Assembly: GCA_025769875.1 (NCBI GenBank)
Contig: JAGFNK010001028.1
Span: 1-16,239 of the forward strand
Source: Russula earlei
Taxonomy: Eukaryota > Basidiomycota > Agaricomycetes > Russulales > Russulaceae
DNA: 16,239 nucleotides
Reading direction: 5' to 3'
The first letter of the stretch is position 1, and the number at the start of each line of letters is the position of its first letter. The translations under genes were made by a program, and so were the position numbers. The notes beneath the pieces are model-generated. The model made no database searches. It saw nothing but the letters and a program-made list of their open reading frames with translations, and had not been told where the DNA came from. Below are positions 16,126-16,239 of this stretch, one piece after another.

Positions 16126-16239
16126 ATGAGCACTAGGAGAGACATCACTGACGAAGAAGAAAATCTAATCCCACTCCTATTTGAAAACCTCAGTTACAAC
16201 ACCCAAGATCACTGTTACCGAGGAAAATTTGCAGGCACA
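16126..16239 (+). CDS. Start of Gypsy-2 gag (partial)
   Basis: ATG at 16126-16128 opens 38 codons to the window edge with no stop. The N-terminus RRDITDEEENLIPLLF followed by ENLSYN corresponds to RRPLTESEQLQIPVFF followed by CNVDYN at the start of Gypsy-1 gag, with the same acidic character. It lies four bases after the ORF0 stop, a spacing compatible with termination and re-initiation on one transcript. The rest is off the right edge. Confidence 0.65.
   Translation, partial: MSTRRDITDEEENLIPLLFENLSYNTQDHCYRGKFAGT

Larger units (their letters stand above)
12856..16239 (+). mobile_element. Gypsy-2: second gypsy element inserted in ORF0 of Gypsy-1 (5' part)
   Basis: LTR-B (12856-13683) in plus orientation is followed by ORF-alpha, ORF0 and the start of gag, all plus strand. 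The left outer flank 12851-12855 (TAGGT) is ORF0 of Gypsy-1, while the bases after the LTR (CCTAC, 13684-13688) do not repeat it, so this is a 5' LTR joined to internal sequence and not a solo LTR. The rest of gag, pol, the 3' LTR and the missing ORF0 N-terminus of Gypsy-1 should lie to the right of the window. Confidence 0.8.

Overview
The window is a piece of transposon-packed DNA, most likely from a filamentous fungus and probably a basidiomycete. The lineage is an inference from the character of the Ty3/gypsy and Ty1/copia proteins; no host gene is visible. Nearly all of it can be explained as LTR retrotransposons nested in one another, all with broken reading frames. I found no rRNA, tRNA, CRISPR array or intact host gene.

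Layout, left to right. (1) 1-3745, minus strand: the 5' two thirds of a heavily decayed Ty1/copia element. A 333-bp 5' LTR (3413-3745) and a PBS-like site lie upstream of gag, zinc-knuckle, protease, integrase and reverse-transcriptase remnants; the 3' end lies off the left edge. (2) 3746-3884: short unassigned spacer. (3) About 3885-4717: a truncated copy of LTR family A, minus orientation, whose exact outer terminus abuts a gypsy integrase gene. (4) 4718-12855, minus strand: one Ty3/gypsy element, 'Gypsy-1', with order ORF0, Cys/His-rich module, gag, PR, RT, RNase H, IN. It is interrupted by three solo LTRs, each with a 5-bp target duplication: LTR-C in RNase H (5925-6140, AAGTC), LTR-B in protease (7747-8574, CCTTC) and LTR-A in gag (9524-10484, GTTGT). 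(5) 12856-16239, plus strand: the 5' part of a second gypsy element, 'Gypsy-2', inserted into ORF0 of Gypsy-1. Its 5' LTR (12856-13683) belongs to family B. It is followed by an unrecognised ORF ('ORF-alpha'), a second divergent copy of ORF0, and the first 38 codons of gag.

The most interesting content is upstream of gag. Gypsy elements normally go from the 5' LTR and leader almost directly into gag. Here two diverged elements both carry a protein of up to about 500 residues (ORF0) in that place, with clear protein-level conservation and a conserved stop position. Gypsy-1 additionally carries a tandemly repeated Cys/His-rich module between ORF0 and gag that Gypsy-2 lacks, and Gypsy-2 has another ORF ahead of ORF0. 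I do not recognise any of these families.

The element genes are inactive. Gypsy-1 gag-pol contains eight nonsense codons, all of types that C-to-T changes would give, and one integrase catalytic Asp is Asn. This fits methylation- or RIP-like mutation of repeats. LTR families A and B share their terminal bases and a TATA box followed by a small hairpin, so they are related.
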